DNA from: Pseudanabaena sp. Salubria-1 | Lineage (GTDB): Bacteria; Cyanobacteriota; Cyanobacteriia; Pseudanabaenales; Pseudanabaenaceae | Length of the DNA: 64,000 nt | Assembly (NCBI GenBank): GCA_023336205.1 | Contig: JALQCR010000002.1 | Coordinates: 186,001-250,000 of the forward strand | Direction of reading: 5' to 3' | Part shown: positions 1 through 9,317 of the stretch, piece by piece | Position numbering within the stretch: position 1 is the stretch's first letter | Layout of the letters: each line of letters begins with the position of its first letter | Program-made: the position numbers and the translations under genes | Notes under the pieces: model-generated | Databases searched by the model: none | The model's input: the letters and a program-made list of their open reading frames with translations, nothing else | What the model was told of the DNA's origin: nothing

Positions 1-1167
1 ACTAACTAAGCGCTGACTAAAACAATTAATATTTTGTCTGTCGTCGTCTGTCCCAATAAATTCCAATGGATTTACTTGCTTGGCAGAAGTAAGAGAAGAA
101 AGTAAAGATCTAAGTTCTCTAACATTAGTTAGTGCAGATTCTTTATCAAATACAATCTGATTCGCTGGGACGTGTTCATTCCATGTGTTAATGATAACTT
201 GATTTGTTTCTATTCTTCCCATCCAACCTTCTACTACTGCGTCGGAAATAAGTGCTTCGACATTTTTCCAAAGAGTTGAGATTTTCTTTTTAAAATCAAT
301 ATAAGATTGATTAAAGTGCTTACGGTAAGCCCCAATAATTTCGTTATCTTTAATAGATTGACCACAATAGGGACAGTCCATATCGCTATGATAAGCTTGC
401 CCTTTACTTATCCAATCTTCAAATCCATTTGCATATCTTGCAAGATGTGAATTTACTTTCTTCTCAGCATCTATCTCTATATCTTGCAACGTTTGGCTCA
501 ATACATTTAAAAAATCAGTAAAATTGAAATTGGGGGAGGGAACAAATGATGGAGTTGCTCTGGCTAGCAACTCAGAACTACGCTTAGCTGTAGTCAGTGC
601 ATTCTGCAATATTTCAATCTGTTGATCAATATCGGGGATTGGAGGAAGTGAGATAAATTCTTCAAGCGACAGATCTTTTATGTATTTTGCTAATTCTTTC
701 TCGGTAGATCTAATTTGTTGTTGTGCAACACTTGCTCTATTTGTTGCTTCCTCAATCACTCTCTTATCGCTAATAGATTGTGAACCTAGTGCAAAATCTA
801 ACAAATTTTGTCTCTGATCAGGACGTATTTGTACGCCTGAATAAACATTTCTTTCTACAAAATCTGTGTCAAACACAAGAAGATGTGGTTGTTGACGACT
901 CCAACGCCCACTTGTAAAAGAAACCTGTAGCCCATTTGAAAATTCAAATTTTACTTCGGGGACTTCGCCTACACTACTATCGACTGTCTTACGCTTATCA
1001 ATGAGTGATGCGTCACCACTTGAACAAGAACTCAGTACACTAGCTAACGTGGATTTGCCTCGCCCATTTTCAGCATAGATTAATGTATGTTTCCCAAAAG
1101 CATACTGATTAGTAGTTGCATTGTGGAATAATCCAATATTTTTGATCTCATGAATTTTCTTTAGCAT
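1..1167 (-). CDS. AAA_13-type ATPase, 3' end beyond window
   Basis: Translating the minus strand from ATG 1167 gives an open frame that runs off the left edge. A Walker A motif, ENGRGKST, lies at residues 33-40 of an N-terminal ATPase segment, and a CPYCGQ zinc-type motif lies near residue 264 inside a helical, probably coiled-coil region. This layout (P-loop very near the N terminus, then coiled coil with a CxxC) is that of the AAA_13 group, which includes RloC-like anticodon nucleases and other SMC-like defence ATPases. The Walker B end and any C-terminal nuclease domain are outside the window, so the activity cannot be decided. Its position beside other defence genes fits a defence role, by inference. 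Confidence 0.75.
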   Translation of the reverse strand, partial: MLKKIHEIKNIGLFHNATTNQYAFGKHTLIYAENGRGKSTLASVLSSCSSGDASLIDKRKTVDSSVGEVPEVKFEFSNGLQVSFTSGRWSRQQPHLLVFDTDFVERNVYSGVQIRPDQRQNLLDFALGSQSISDKRVIEEATNRASVAQQQIRSTEKELAKYIKDLSLEEFISLPPIPDIDQQIEILQNALTTAKRSSELLARATPSFVPSPNFNFTDFLNVLSQTLQDIEIDAEKKVNSHLARYANGFEDWISKGQAYHSDMDCPYCGQSIKDNEIIGAYRKHFNQSYIDFKKKISTLWKNVEALISDAVVEGWMGRIETNQVIINTWNEHVPANQIVFDKESALTNVRELRSLLSSLTSAKQVNPLEFIGTDDDRQNINCFSQRLVS

Positions 1168-1215
1168 ATTATAATTTTCTTGCGTAAAATTTCACTTTAG
1201 CATAATTTTACAGTG

Positions 1216-1407
1216 CTATATTATAAAATCAGCTTCAGTCGATTGTTGAGAACCTGAAAACATCCCAAACGACATAAACTGACTAGCGAGACTGGCTGAC
1301 TGAGGCTTAAAGAAAGTCACAAAAACTTGGCTCTCCGTAATATCTTTTGGGATTTCCGCTAACTCGACTTTACCGTTCCGATACATTCCTTGGATTATCT
1401 GTAACAT
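1216..1407 (-). CDS. DUF104/AF2212-like small antitoxin, orphan
   Basis: A 63-residue protein beginning MLQIIQGMYRNGKVEL, which resembles the short beta-rich start of AF2212-like (DUF104) antitoxins that usually sit upstream of a PIN-domain VapC toxin. No PIN gene is next to it: downstream on the same strand is the AAA_13 ATPase, 48 bases away, and upstream is the divergent helicase gene. It is either an orphan antitoxin or a remnant of a broken pair. The second half (Phe/Ser/Gln rich) is not recognisable. Family assignment is by pattern only. Confidence 0.55.
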   Translation of the reverse strand: MLQIIQGMYRNGKVELAEIPKDITESQVFVTFFKPQSASLASQFMSFGMFSGSQQSTEADFII

Positions 1408-1514
1408 AATCGTTTGCGCTGGTTAATTTGAGCGATCGCCAATCAATTGTAGCACCACAACATTTTAGCTAATAATGGTAAAGCGATCGCTAAACTTATC
1501 CGTCCTTATGGCTT

Positions 1515-3722
1515 ATGCCTGACAACATCGACTACCTCCAAGGCATCATCGAACGCCTCACCTTTCACTCCGACGAGACAGGCTATACCGTAGCGCGGCT
1601 AAAAGTACCCAAGGCTCAAGACCTAATCACCGTAGTCGGTAACTTTGCCAATATCCAAGCAGGTCAGACTCTGGCGCTAGAAGGCACATGGCGATCGCAT
1701 CCTAAATTTGGCGACCAATTCCAAGTCACTCAATACCGTGAAACTAAACCCGCCACGATTACGGGAATTGAGAAATATCTGGGCAGTGGTTTGATTAAAG
1801 GCGTGGGACCAGTCACTGCTAAACGTATCGTCACTCATTTTGGCTTAGATACCCTTGACATTATTGAAAATGAGATTGACCGTCTCATTGAAGTTCCTGG
1901 CATTGCCAAGAAACGGGTGAAGATGATCAAAACTGCTTGGGAAACGCAAAAGGCAATTAAGGAGGTCATGGTATTCCTACAAGGACATGGAGTATCCACC
2001 ACCTATGCAGTCAAGATTTTCAAGCACTATGGTAATGATTCCATTCAGACCGTTTCCGAAAATCCCTATCAACTGTCGACAGATATCTATGGCATTGGTT
2101 TCTTTACTGCCGATCAGATTGCTCGGAATATTGGCATTGAAGTTAGTTCCGAGTTCCGTAGCATTGCAGGAATCTTCCATTGTTTAGGGGAAGCTGCCGA
2201 AGAAGGGCATTGCTATTTACCGCGCAAGGAACTAGAAGAGAAAGCCATCAAACTGCTTGCCCTCGAAGATTATCAACCAGATCCTGAAATAATCTCTAGG
2301 ATTGTTCTCCATCTCTCCGTTAACGATCGCTTGGTGATGCAAGGCTTAGAAGGAGAGTTCATCTGCTATAAACCTACTTACTTCCATACCGAACAGAATC
2401 TTGCCGAACGGGTTTATCAATTATTGCAACACAAACATCATCCAGATCCCGAACGAGTCAATGCTTGGATCGATCGCTACACTACTCAAAGAAATATCCA
2501 ACTCTCTCCTAAACAACGCGAAGCCGTGGAAATGGCGGCAACTTCATCGGTGCTAATTCTCACGGGTGGACCGGGGACAGGTAAAACTACCACCACCCGC
2601 ACGATTGTCGCACTCTGGAAAGCGATGGGTAAGGAGATTGCTCTCGCTTCACCGACAGGTCGGGCGGCTCAACGATTACAGGAAGTCACGGGTTGTGAGG
2701 CTAAGACAATTCACCGTTTTCTAGAGTTTGACCCAAAATCAATGGGCTTTAAACGCAATCAGGAATATCCTCTGACGGCTCAGGTGATCGGTATTGATGA
2801 AGCATCGATGTTGGATCTGTTTCTTGCCTTTTCTCTGGTGAAGGCGATTCCCTTGGGCGCTCAACTGCTTCTTGTCGGCGATACCGATCAACTTCCCAGT
2901 GTCGGTGCGGGCAATGTTCTCCAAGATTTAATTGATTCGCAGCAAGTACCTGTAATCACGCTGACTGAGGTATTTCGTCAGGCTCAGGCAAGTCAAATTA
3001 TTCAGAATGCTCACCGTATCAATACGGGCAAGTTTCCAAACATGGAAAAAGTCTCTAATCAGCCCCAATCCGATTGCCTCTGGCTGGAAATGCCCAATGC
3101 TGAAGCGGGTCAACAGGGTATTTGTGACATTATTACGGAGTTGTTACCGAGTCTAGGCTTTGACCCTCAGCAAGATATGCAGGTTCTCTGTCCGATGACT
3201 AGAGGTGATGTCGGTACGCGCAATCTCAATGTTGTCTTGCAACAACTTCTTAATCCCCCTGATGCGATAAAGCCCGAAATTAAGTATGGGAATACAATCT
3301 TCCGCTTAGGCGATCGCATTATGCAGCAGGTAAATGACTATAACCGAGAGGTTTTCAATGGTGACATTGGTACGATTACGGGTGTAGATTTGGAGGAACG
3401 GGAAGTCACGGTTGTGTTTGGCGATCGGCAAGTAACCTATGATTATGCCGATCTCAATGAGATTGCTCTCGCGAGAGCGACAACAATCCATAAGGCGCAG
3501 GGCAGTGAGTATCCTGTGGTAATCATGCCTCTATTTATGCAGCATTTTCTGATGCTTTCTCGTAACCTTTTCTACACTGGTTTGACTCGTGCGCGAAAGC
3601 TTGCCATTATCGTCGGGGAGTCGAAGGCGATCGGGCTGGCGGTCAGACAAGTCAGCGATCGGCAGAGATATACTTATCTGGCAGAACGTTTAGCAAAGTT
3701 TTGTGAGAGTGTAGTATCCTAA
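1515..3722 (+). CDS. recD2: RecD2-type ATP-dependent DNA helicase
   Basis: A 735-residue SF1B helicase of the RecD2 family (RecD not bound to RecBC), a 5'-3' DNA helicase linked to repair and replication-fork processing. The N-terminal ~330 residues hold the OB-like region and helix-hairpin-helix repeats (for example IEVPGIAKKRVK) typical of RecD2. Walker A GGPGTGKT lies near residue 351 and the Walker B segment GIDEASM near 424. The C-terminal motifs TTIHKAQGSEYP and YTGLTRAR complete the helicase core. ATG 1515 is chosen because the earlier ATG at 1508 meets a stop after four codons. The length is normal and the gene looks intact. It is transcribed away from the antitoxin gene. Confidence 0.93.
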   Translation: MPDNIDYLQGIIERLTFHSDETGYTVARLKVPKAQDLITVVGNFANIQAGQTLALEGTWRSHPKFGDQFQVTQYRETKPATITGIEKYLGSGLIKGVGPVTAKRIVTHFGLDTLDIIENEIDRLIEVPGIAKKRVKMIKTAWETQKAIKEVMVFLQGHGVSTTYAVKIFKHYGNDSIQTVSENPYQLSTDIYGIGFFTADQIARNIGIEVSSEFRSIAGIFHCLGEAAEEGHCYLPRKELEEKAIKLLALEDYQPDPEIISRIVLHLSVNDRLVMQGLEGEFICYKPTYFHTEQNLAERVYQLLQHKHHPDPERVNAWIDRYTTQRNIQLSPKQREAVEMAATSSVLILTGGPGTGKTTTTRTIVALWKAMGKEIALASPTGRAAQRLQEVTGCEAKTIHRFLEFDPKSMGFKRNQEYPLTAQVIGIDEASMLDLFLAFSLVKAIPLGAQLLLVGDTDQLPSVGAGNVLQDLIDSQQVPVITLTEVFRQAQASQIIQNAHRINTGKFPNMEKVSNQPQSDCLWLEMPNAEAGQQGICDIITELLPSLGFDPQQDMQVLCPMTRGDVGTRNLNVVLQQLLNPPDAIKPEIKYGNTIFRLGDRIMQQVNDYNREVFNGDIGTITGVDLEEREVTVVFGDRQVTYDYADLNEIALARATTIHKAQGSEYPVVIMPLFMQHFLMLSRNLFYTGLTRARKLAIIVGESKAIGLAVRQVSDRQRYTYLAERLAKFCESVVS

Positions 3723-3774
3723 AAGAGAGAGAACCGCAGTTAGCTAACAATTTCGAGAATGAAGCTAATCTTTT

Positions 3775-4110
3775 ATGATCGTGACTCAAGGAAATCAACA
3801 ACTTTTGACCCTGCTTGCACCTCTGCGAGAATATTTTCAGCAGGAATATCAAACTCGTCTCGATCGCCTTATTTTGTTTGGTTCTCAAGCTAGAGGAGAA
3901 GCGTTACCTACGTCAGATATCGATATCTTGATTGTGCTGCAAGATCCTGTTAATTCCAGTACAGAGCTACGCCGCACCAGTCATTTCATCGCCCAATTTT
4001 GTCTAGAGCATAATTTACTGGTTTCGCGTCTCTTTTTACCGCGATCGCGGTTTGAAACCGAAAATTCTCCTCTATTACGCAATATTCGCCAAGATGGGAT
4101 TGTGCTATGA
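3775..4110 (+). CDS. Minimal nucleotidyltransferase (MNT) domain protein
   Basis: A 111-residue MNT-fold protein. The nucleotidyltransferase signature is complete: FGSQARGE with GS at residues 36-37, then DID at 48-50, giving the GSx10DxD motif that binds nucleotide and metal. It overlaps the next gene by four bases (ATGA), so the two are translationally coupled. MNT/HEPN pairs are known as toxin-antitoxin modules in which the MNT protein modifies (AMPylates) and silences the HEPN RNase; this is the MntA/HepT model. That role is inferred here from the pairing. Confidence 0.85.
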   Translation: MIVTQGNQQLLTLLAPLREYFQQEYQTRLDRLILFGSQARGEALPTSDIDILIVLQDPVNSSTELRRTSHFIAQFCLEHNLLVSRLFLPRSRFETENSPLLRNIRQDGIVL

Positions 4111-4487
4111 CTCCAGAACAAAAAGCTCTACTGGATAAAGCTGAACGGAGTATAGAGGCAGCCCAAAGCCTAAGCGATCAAGGGTTTCATGATTTTGCAA
4201 TTTCCCGTGGTTACTATGCGATGTTCTATATTGCTGAGGCACTTCTAGATAATGAAGGACTTTCTTTTTCGAGTCATGCTGCTGTCATCAGTGCTTTTGG
4301 GCGTTATCTCGCTCATGCTGGCAAGGTTCCAATGGAGTTTCATCGTTATCTGATTGATGCTCAAGCGCAGCGTACTCTTGCGGATTATGACACTAATTCA
4401 ATTGCTTCACAGGAAGATGTGGATGAGATTCTTGATCAAGCTCAAGCGCTTTTAGCGATCGCTCTGCAAAGCTTGACAGTTGATTAA
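4107..4487 (+). CDS. HEPN domain protein (UPF0332 type)
   Basis: A 126-residue all-helical protein. The segments ISRGYYAMFYIAEALL and SSHAAVISAFGRYL match the HEPN subfamily formerly called UPF0332. It partners the MNT protein encoded just upstream (ATGA overlap). HEPN toxins of the HepT type carry an RxxxxH RNase motif; I see Arg at the start of the RGYYAMFY helix but no well-placed His after it. It may therefore be a non-toxic member or use a different site. The Ala-rich C terminus looks helical. The gene appears intact. Confidence 0.8.
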   Translation: MTPEQKALLDKAERSIEAAQSLSDQGFHDFAISRGYYAMFYIAEALLDNEGLSFSSHAAVISAFGRYLAHAGKVPMEFHRYLIDAQAQRTLADYDTNSIASQEDVDEILDQAQALLAIALQSLTVD

Positions 4488-4568
4488 AACGAGATTTTAG
4501 TTAATAATCGCTATTTGAGCTTTCAGAAAATTAAGGGAGATCTCTTCGTAGTCTATCAGCACTTATTC

Positions 4569-5897
4569 TTACGAATTTTGATCTTTGATGAACTTATAAA
4601 TTTTCTGAATTACTTCTTGTGTAGATGAAGGAAGATCTGGGTAGCGGATTTTGGGTAGGGCTTTATTACAGAAACTGGGTTTGTTGCTTATAGTTCCCGA
4701 TCTTTTTTTCGTAGAGCCTGAACCATCTTTATAGCCTCCTTTACGGGAACAAGGTTGATCCTTAAAAACTTGCTCCTCGATAAATGTTCCTAAATAATTA
4801 TTTTGGTATGAGCTATAAGCTTTATCTGGAAGTTGTAGGTTTGGATTCTTTTCATATTCAAGAATGACTTCTTTAATAACATTATAAGGAAGAAGATTTT
4901 CTATCTCTCTAGCAGGTAAAACAACCAATCGTTCACCAAGAAGACTATTAAGTTTGTCTTTACGGGCAAGTTTCGTATCTCCATCTTTATCTACTATGAC
5001 TAAAGCTTTTGCACAAAGACGATCAATTTCAATAGGATGCTCTTCATTATCTAAAAATGACCAATGAGTAATATTATTTCCTCCATACTCAACAAATGAG
5101 TAATGGACATCTTCCTCTAATGACAAACTTAAAGAACCATCCTCTTTTAGGTATTCCATATAGGAATTAAGCATTTTGCGAAGATACCATCTGTCCGTAA
5201 TACCTTCAACCCAGATTGTTGCATTTACGAGAAACACAGAAGAATTTCTTACTCCTAATAATTCCAACGAGCTGCTATTTCCACCTTCAACGGATTCCAC
5301 TACAAAGGTTGGTGTTTGCTCATCGGTTTCTTCTTCTTGAGATAATTTCTTGCGAAATGTAAATATACTGACATCTTTAACATCAATGGTTAAATCAAGA
5401 AAATGATTAGAGTGGGTTGTTAGAAAAAACGTATGTCTACTTTGTGCAGCAAAAAAGTCAAGAATCTTTCGCTGTAGTCCAGGATGCAAATATATTTCAG
5501 GCTCTTCAATGAAGAAGAAAGTTGGCTCTTCTCTGATAAATGGAAGAAAAGACATTATAATCGCTGACTGAATCCCATCACCTAAGTGGAAAATGGGACG
5601 TTCTTTTTCATTGCCTATTTTTACAATAACTGCTTTTTCCTCTAGGCTAGGAATTAGTGTGACAGGCTTATTTTCAAAAAATATTTTAGTAATAAATTCT
5701 TGATATTCAGCAATTTTTTTCCTTTGCTTATTATCTCCCAGTAACATTGCCATAATATCGTCGTAAAGTGACAGTCCCGTAAATACTTCAGGTGGTGAAC
5801 TAATGTCGGTAGAAAAATAATCTTTCGCCAATTCAAGGATGAAATGCAACGGGTTCTGATGAAGCAAAGAATACTTCGTAAGGAGTACGATAGTCAA
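4569..5897 (-). pseudogene. OLD-family nuclease (ATPase + TOPRIM), N terminus lost to IS30
   Basis: The frame holds 442 codons, but the first ~22 are read from the end of the IS30 element. Native sequence begins around position 5825. The remaining part has the C-terminal half of an ABC-type ATPase: a Walker B segment FFFIEEPEIYLHP near residues 127-139 and the switch TTHSNHFLD near 160-168. A TOPRIM domain follows, with VEGITD near 230 and IVDKDGD near 301-307. This is the architecture of OLD nucleases, which include GajA and other anti-phage enzymes. The P-loop region is missing, so the product cannot hydrolyse ATP normally. No partner helicase is adjacent. Confidence 0.8.
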
Positions 5898-6912
5898 GTG
5901 ATTTTCTGGGTCTGTGATTGATCAAATTCACTGCCTTCTGAAAGTCCTCTTCTTTCACGATTTTAAAGTTTGTACTTTTGGGATAGAACTCTCTAATTAA
6001 TCCATTGGTGTGTTCATTCAATCCACGTTCCCATGAATGATATGGATTCGCAAAGAAGGTCTCTAGTTTCAATCTTTCAGATAGCTTCTCATGCCCACAG
6101 AATTCTCTTCCATTATCAAAGGTCATTGTCTTTCGAGATGTTGATTCTATAGGCTCAAATAGATTGAATGTCACTCTGTTTATCTCATCCATCGTCTTGT
6201 TCTTAGCTAGTCCAGCAAGTAAATACTTCGATGCTTTATCAACATGCGTAACTACGATACCTGTGTGGTTGCACCCGATTACCGTATCACTTTCCCAATG
6301 TCCAATCTCTGTTTTTAAATCTGCAATCTTCGGTCGATTCTCTATCCCTACCCTATTGGGAATGCCACCTCGCTTCTGATGGCGACCTTTGCGCCTTCGT
6401 TGCTTTTGCTTCTGCCTCAGATATTGTTGATATATTCCCATCTCTTGATGGTTTGCATAGATCATCAGATAAATCGTCTCATAGCTGATTTTACCTAGCC
6501 CCTCCCTTTCCATTCTCCCTGCTAGTTGCTCTGGGCTGTGGTGTTGCTCTAACCGTTGTTTGACTTCGGCGATCGTCTCAGCACTGATGCTCTGAAATCT
6601 TACCTTTGCTTGTTTCCGTCTTGCTTTCATCAGGGCAACCGCAGTATCTGGCAAATAGCCAATCTGTCGCTCGTCTGTATTGCGCGATAACTCTCTTGAA
6701 ATCGTACTTTTGTTTCGCTTCAAGCGACGACCTATCTCTGATACAGATAATTGCTCAATTACTCTTAGTTTATACAGTTCACTTCTTTCTGTGGTGGTAA
6801 GATGGACAAAGCTCATGAGGGTATCCTAATTATTGTGATTAATATCAGAATATCCTTATGAGTCCCTTTACGCAAAGATCTCTAGGTGTTGCATTTCATC
6901 CTTGAATTGGCG
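5826..6912 (-). mobile_element. IS30-family insertion sequence with 25-bp perfect terminal repeats
   Basis: The 25 bases at 5826-5850 are the exact reverse complement of 6888-6912, and the only gene between them is an IS30 transposase. The flanking bases (ATCTTT on the left, GTTTCT on the right) do not form a target duplication. The left flank is in an OLD nuclease gene and the right flank is at the end of a CD-NTase gene, which are two different genes. The element therefore marks a deletion or recombination joint rather than a simple insertion. Confidence 0.88.
5833..6816 (-). CDS. IS30-family transposase
   Basis: A 327-residue DDE transposase. The N-terminal HTH (about residues 10-45) contains LSVSEIGRRLKRNKSTISRE, typical of IS30. 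The catalytic core shows HWESDTVIG (first Asp), FDNGREF (second Asp) and ERGLNEHTNGLIREFYP (Glu). The stop codon lies within the left terminal repeat. The frame is intact, so the element could be active. It reads in the same direction as the flanking defence gene remnants. Confidence 0.92.
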   Translation of the reverse strand: MSFVHLTTTERSELYKLRVIEQLSVSEIGRRLKRNKSTISRELSRNTDERQIGYLPDTAVALMKARRKQAKVRFQSISAETIAEVKQRLEQHHSPEQLAGRMEREGLGKISYETIYLMIYANHQEMGIYQQYLRQKQKQRRRKGRHQKRGGIPNRVGIENRPKIADLKTEIGHWESDTVIGCNHTGIVVTHVDKASKYLLAGLAKNKTMDEINRVTFNLFEPIESTSRKTMTFDNGREFCGHEKLSERLKLETFFANPYHSWERGLNEHTNGLIREFYPKSTNFKIVKEEDFQKAVNLINHRPRKSLDYRTPYEVFFASSEPVAFHP

Positions 6913-7835
6913 GTTTCTTGAATTTCACCAAAGTCATCTCCAAAAATTCTTTGCCATTTTTTAACAGCTTCATTGATATTTTGTTCTTCATAAGCTTCAT
7001 TAATCCAATTATTATAAGTATTAATACATTTTCTAAAATTCAAATACTTATTTTGATCAAAATGTCTAAACTTTTCAGTTGGTAATACGGGATTAGTAAT
7101 TATCTCGTCCGTTAGAGAAGGTCTGGATTGGAGATAATCATCAAGTCTATTGAATAAAGTTTTAAGAGAAGTTGGCAAGTCTTTGTATAAGGTATGTCTT
7201 TGGTGAACATCAGATTGGTAAATTTGTTTTCCTAATAGACTAGTTAATAGTACAGACTTAATCGAAAAAGTCGTCTTGGAATTTCTTAAATATTTAGTTA
7301 ATCTAACTACTTTGGTTAAATATTGATTAGAAGTAATTAAATTTTTCGTCTCAAACCACTCAGCATAACCATCGCCATCAGTATCTTCAAATTCATTACT
7401 ATTTTTGTTCATGATCTTGAATATACCGTTAATCTTAATCGCAGGAACAATATCAATATGAAAGTCACTTTCATAATCTATGGTGACACAACGTGATTTT
7501 CCTCTCCTATCAACTAGTTCACTGTATCTCTTAGTTTTTTTGAACTCATTATGTAAATTATTTAGATAATCCTTTGGTTGCCAATTGTTAAATTCGTCCA
7601 AAAGCAATAATAAATCCACGTCAAAGTCTGATGGTTCCCCAAATGGCTTAATAATAGTTCCCTGTCTATACGAACCTTGTGGTTTAATTGTACGAACATT
7701 GTTACTAAATATTTGATTGCGGGTTAAAAAATTTTCTATAACCTCAATACCACTTTCAGCGACTTTGAGTCTTGTTTGATTTAGATTGACTTCATCTTTT
7801 AAGAACTCATTAAAAAAAGTAGAAATGCTTTTCAT
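6882..7835 (-). CDS. CBASS cyclic oligonucleotide synthase (CD-NTase), last codons replaced by IS30
   Basis: A 317-residue CD-NTase/SMODS nucleotidyltransferase. The active site is complete: GSYRQGT at residues 54-60, DFDVD at 70-74 and a third Asp in FHIDIVP at 128. These enzymes sense phage infection and make cyclic oligonucleotides that switch on an effector. The C-terminal stretch WQRIFGDDFGEIQE is near the usual end of the family. The final residues (ANSRMKCNT) are encoded by the IS30 repeat, so only a short tail is lost. It follows the CapV-type phospholipase gene by 21 bases on the same strand, the standard CBASS effector-cyclase order. The enzyme may be functional even though its effector is broken. 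Confidence 0.87.
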   Translation of the reverse strand: MKSISTFFNEFLKDEVNLNQTRLKVAESGIEVIENFLTRNQIFSNNVRTIKPQGSYRQGTIIKPFGEPSDFDVDLLLLLDEFNNWQPKDYLNNLHNEFKKTKRYSELVDRRGKSRCVTIDYESDFHIDIVPAIKINGIFKIMNKNSNEFEDTDGDGYAEWFETKNLITSNQYLTKVVRLTKYLRNSKTTFSIKSVLLTSLLGKQIYQSDVHQRHTLYKDLPTSLKTLFNRLDDYLQSRPSLTDEIITNPVLPTEKFRHFDQNKYLNFRKCINTYNNWINEAYEEQNINEAVKKWQRIFGDDFGEIQETANSRMKCNT

Positions 7836-7856
7836 TTGCTTGTCATAATAAATTTT

Positions 7857-8506
7857 TTATTCTTGAGATAAGAATTTTTTAATTTTATTTATCTCATATG
7901 TAAATGTGTGATCTGCTTTGCTTTTTAAGGATTCTAGGATATCAAATTTATCCATAGCGAGATTTTGATCACTACTGAAATTCAGCCTCATATATTGATT
8001 TTCTCCTAAAACTAATTTAACCATATTGTCAGATGTAATCGACTGTAAGTTTAAGATTGTATCTACTAGTTTACTTCCTTCCCAACCACCTATCATTCCC
8101 CAATTTTTATTTTCCGATCCATCAATTTCATAATATTTGTTCCCAATCCCTGTTCCTATTGAGAATATTTTAACGTCACTTTGATTGATTTTAAGTTTTC
8201 CAATTGCCTCAGTTAAACCAACCAAAGATGGATTGTTAGCCCATAAACCTCCATCTGCAAGAAGGTAGTTTCCCACTCTATTTGGATCAAAATAAGTTGG
8301 TGCTGAACATGATGATAAAATAGCATCGGTAATTTTGGTGTCTTTATCTCTAACAAATTCTTCTAAATACGAAGATTTAAATACAAAAACTTGACCATTA
8401 GCAATATCTGTTGCTGGAATGACAAGTCTTGTTTTCTTTACATCGGAAAGTGTTTTGTTCCCTAATGCCTTATTTAGAGTTCTTTCTAAATGTTTCTTTG
8501 AATACT
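7857..8506 (-). pseudogene. CapV-type patatin phospholipase, C-terminal part
   Basis: This is the 3' piece of the CBASS effector gene split by the ISL3 element. In frame from the insertion point it reads through TRLVIPATDIANGQVF and SSCSAPTYFDP to LLADGGLWANNPS, which carries the catalytic Asp (DGG) of patatin lipases. Joined to the N-terminal piece after removing the element and one target-duplication copy, it gives one open frame of 303 residues. As it stands, an internal ATG at 8276 could start only 139 residues lacking the nucleophile Ser. The intact protein would degrade membrane phospholipid when activated by the cyclic nucleotide. Confidence 0.87.
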
Positions 8507-8537
8507 GGGTCTTCTGGGTTTAAGGGGATAAGTAAAT

Positions 8538-9317
8538 CTAATGAGAAAGACAAGCTAATAATCTAGAACGAAAATTTAAAAAATTTAAAAAACCATAAGC
8601 CTGTCGTTTAATTAATTTAATACGATTATTAAGTCCCTCCATCACACCACTAGATGTACGATTTAAAAAGTAGTTACAAATATTATCAAGATGATTACGA
8701 ATGGTTTCCAAAACTGCGCCATAAACAGCTTTAGCTTTTTGAAGCCATTCTTTTAATTGTTTCTGACCCTCTTCAGGAGTTTTACAAGTCTCAAAAATAC
8801 TTCTAAAGTCTTCTTTGAGATTATAAGCTAGTCGCAAGCGTTTAGAACATTTCAAGACATTTTCTAACTTCACTTTTTCTTCTTCTGTTAAGTCTACCTT
8901 GTTCTTTAGTAGAATAAATCGACTACCTTTAATCTTGATTTTAGCTTTTTGACGCAGTTGATTTAACTCTTTGATTAGTGGCTGCATAACATGAAATCTG
9001 TCGATGACAATTTTCGCATTTGGAAATACTTCTTTGACAACTTTGGGAAAGCCTCCCCACATATCAATGCTAACCTCCTCTACTTTTTCCCTTATCTCAA
9101 TCGGTTGCTGCTTCAGGACTTCAATGATGTCATCTTGTTTATGACTATCAATTACTTCTAGTAATGCTCCTGCGTCAATACTTGATACGACTGTCACAAA
9201 GTCTTTATGTCCTTTGCGTTTACTCACTTCATCAATACTCACTCGTTTTACTTCTTTCCAATCATCTTTTTTTTTAGAGAAAATTGGTGATTGAAAATCC
9301 CTTGTATTTGATCCCAA
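8538..9317 (-). CDS. ISL3 transposase, C-terminal catalytic part (second frame)
   Basis: 259 residues covering the DDE core of an ISL3 transposase: VSIDEVSKRKG, DMWGGFPKVVKEVFPNAKIVID with RFHVMQ after it, and SSGVMEGLNNRIKLIKRQA near the C terminus. It has no good start of its own. It overlaps the upstream frame (ending 9248) in a different phase. The homologous reading passes from the first frame into this one at a run of nine A on the coding strand (9267-9275), a -1 shift. Either transcript slippage makes the full enzyme or the transposase is dead. Confidence 0.85.
   Translation of the reverse strand: MGSNTRDFQSPIFSKKKDDWKEVKRVSIDEVSKRKGHKDFVTVVSSIDAGALLEVIDSHKQDDIIEVLKQQPIEIREKVEEVSIDMWGGFPKVVKEVFPNAKIVIDRFHVMQPLIKELNQLRQKAKIKIKGSRFILLKNKVDLTEEEKVKLENVLKCSKRLRLAYNLKEDFRSIFETCKTPEEGQKQLKEWLQKAKAVYGAVLETIRNHLDNICNYFLNRTSSGVMEGLNNRIKLIKRQAYGFLNFLNFRSRLLACLSH

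Noticed and set aside
1977..3491. Minus-strand open frames within the RecD2 gene
   Set aside because: Shadows of the helicase coding sequence; the helicase motifs are unbroken on the plus strand.
5826..6912. AATT (5830-5833 and 6906-6909) as a target duplication of IS30
   Set aside because: AATT is self-complementary and lies inside the 25-bp perfect inverted repeat, so it is explained by the terminal repeats themselves.
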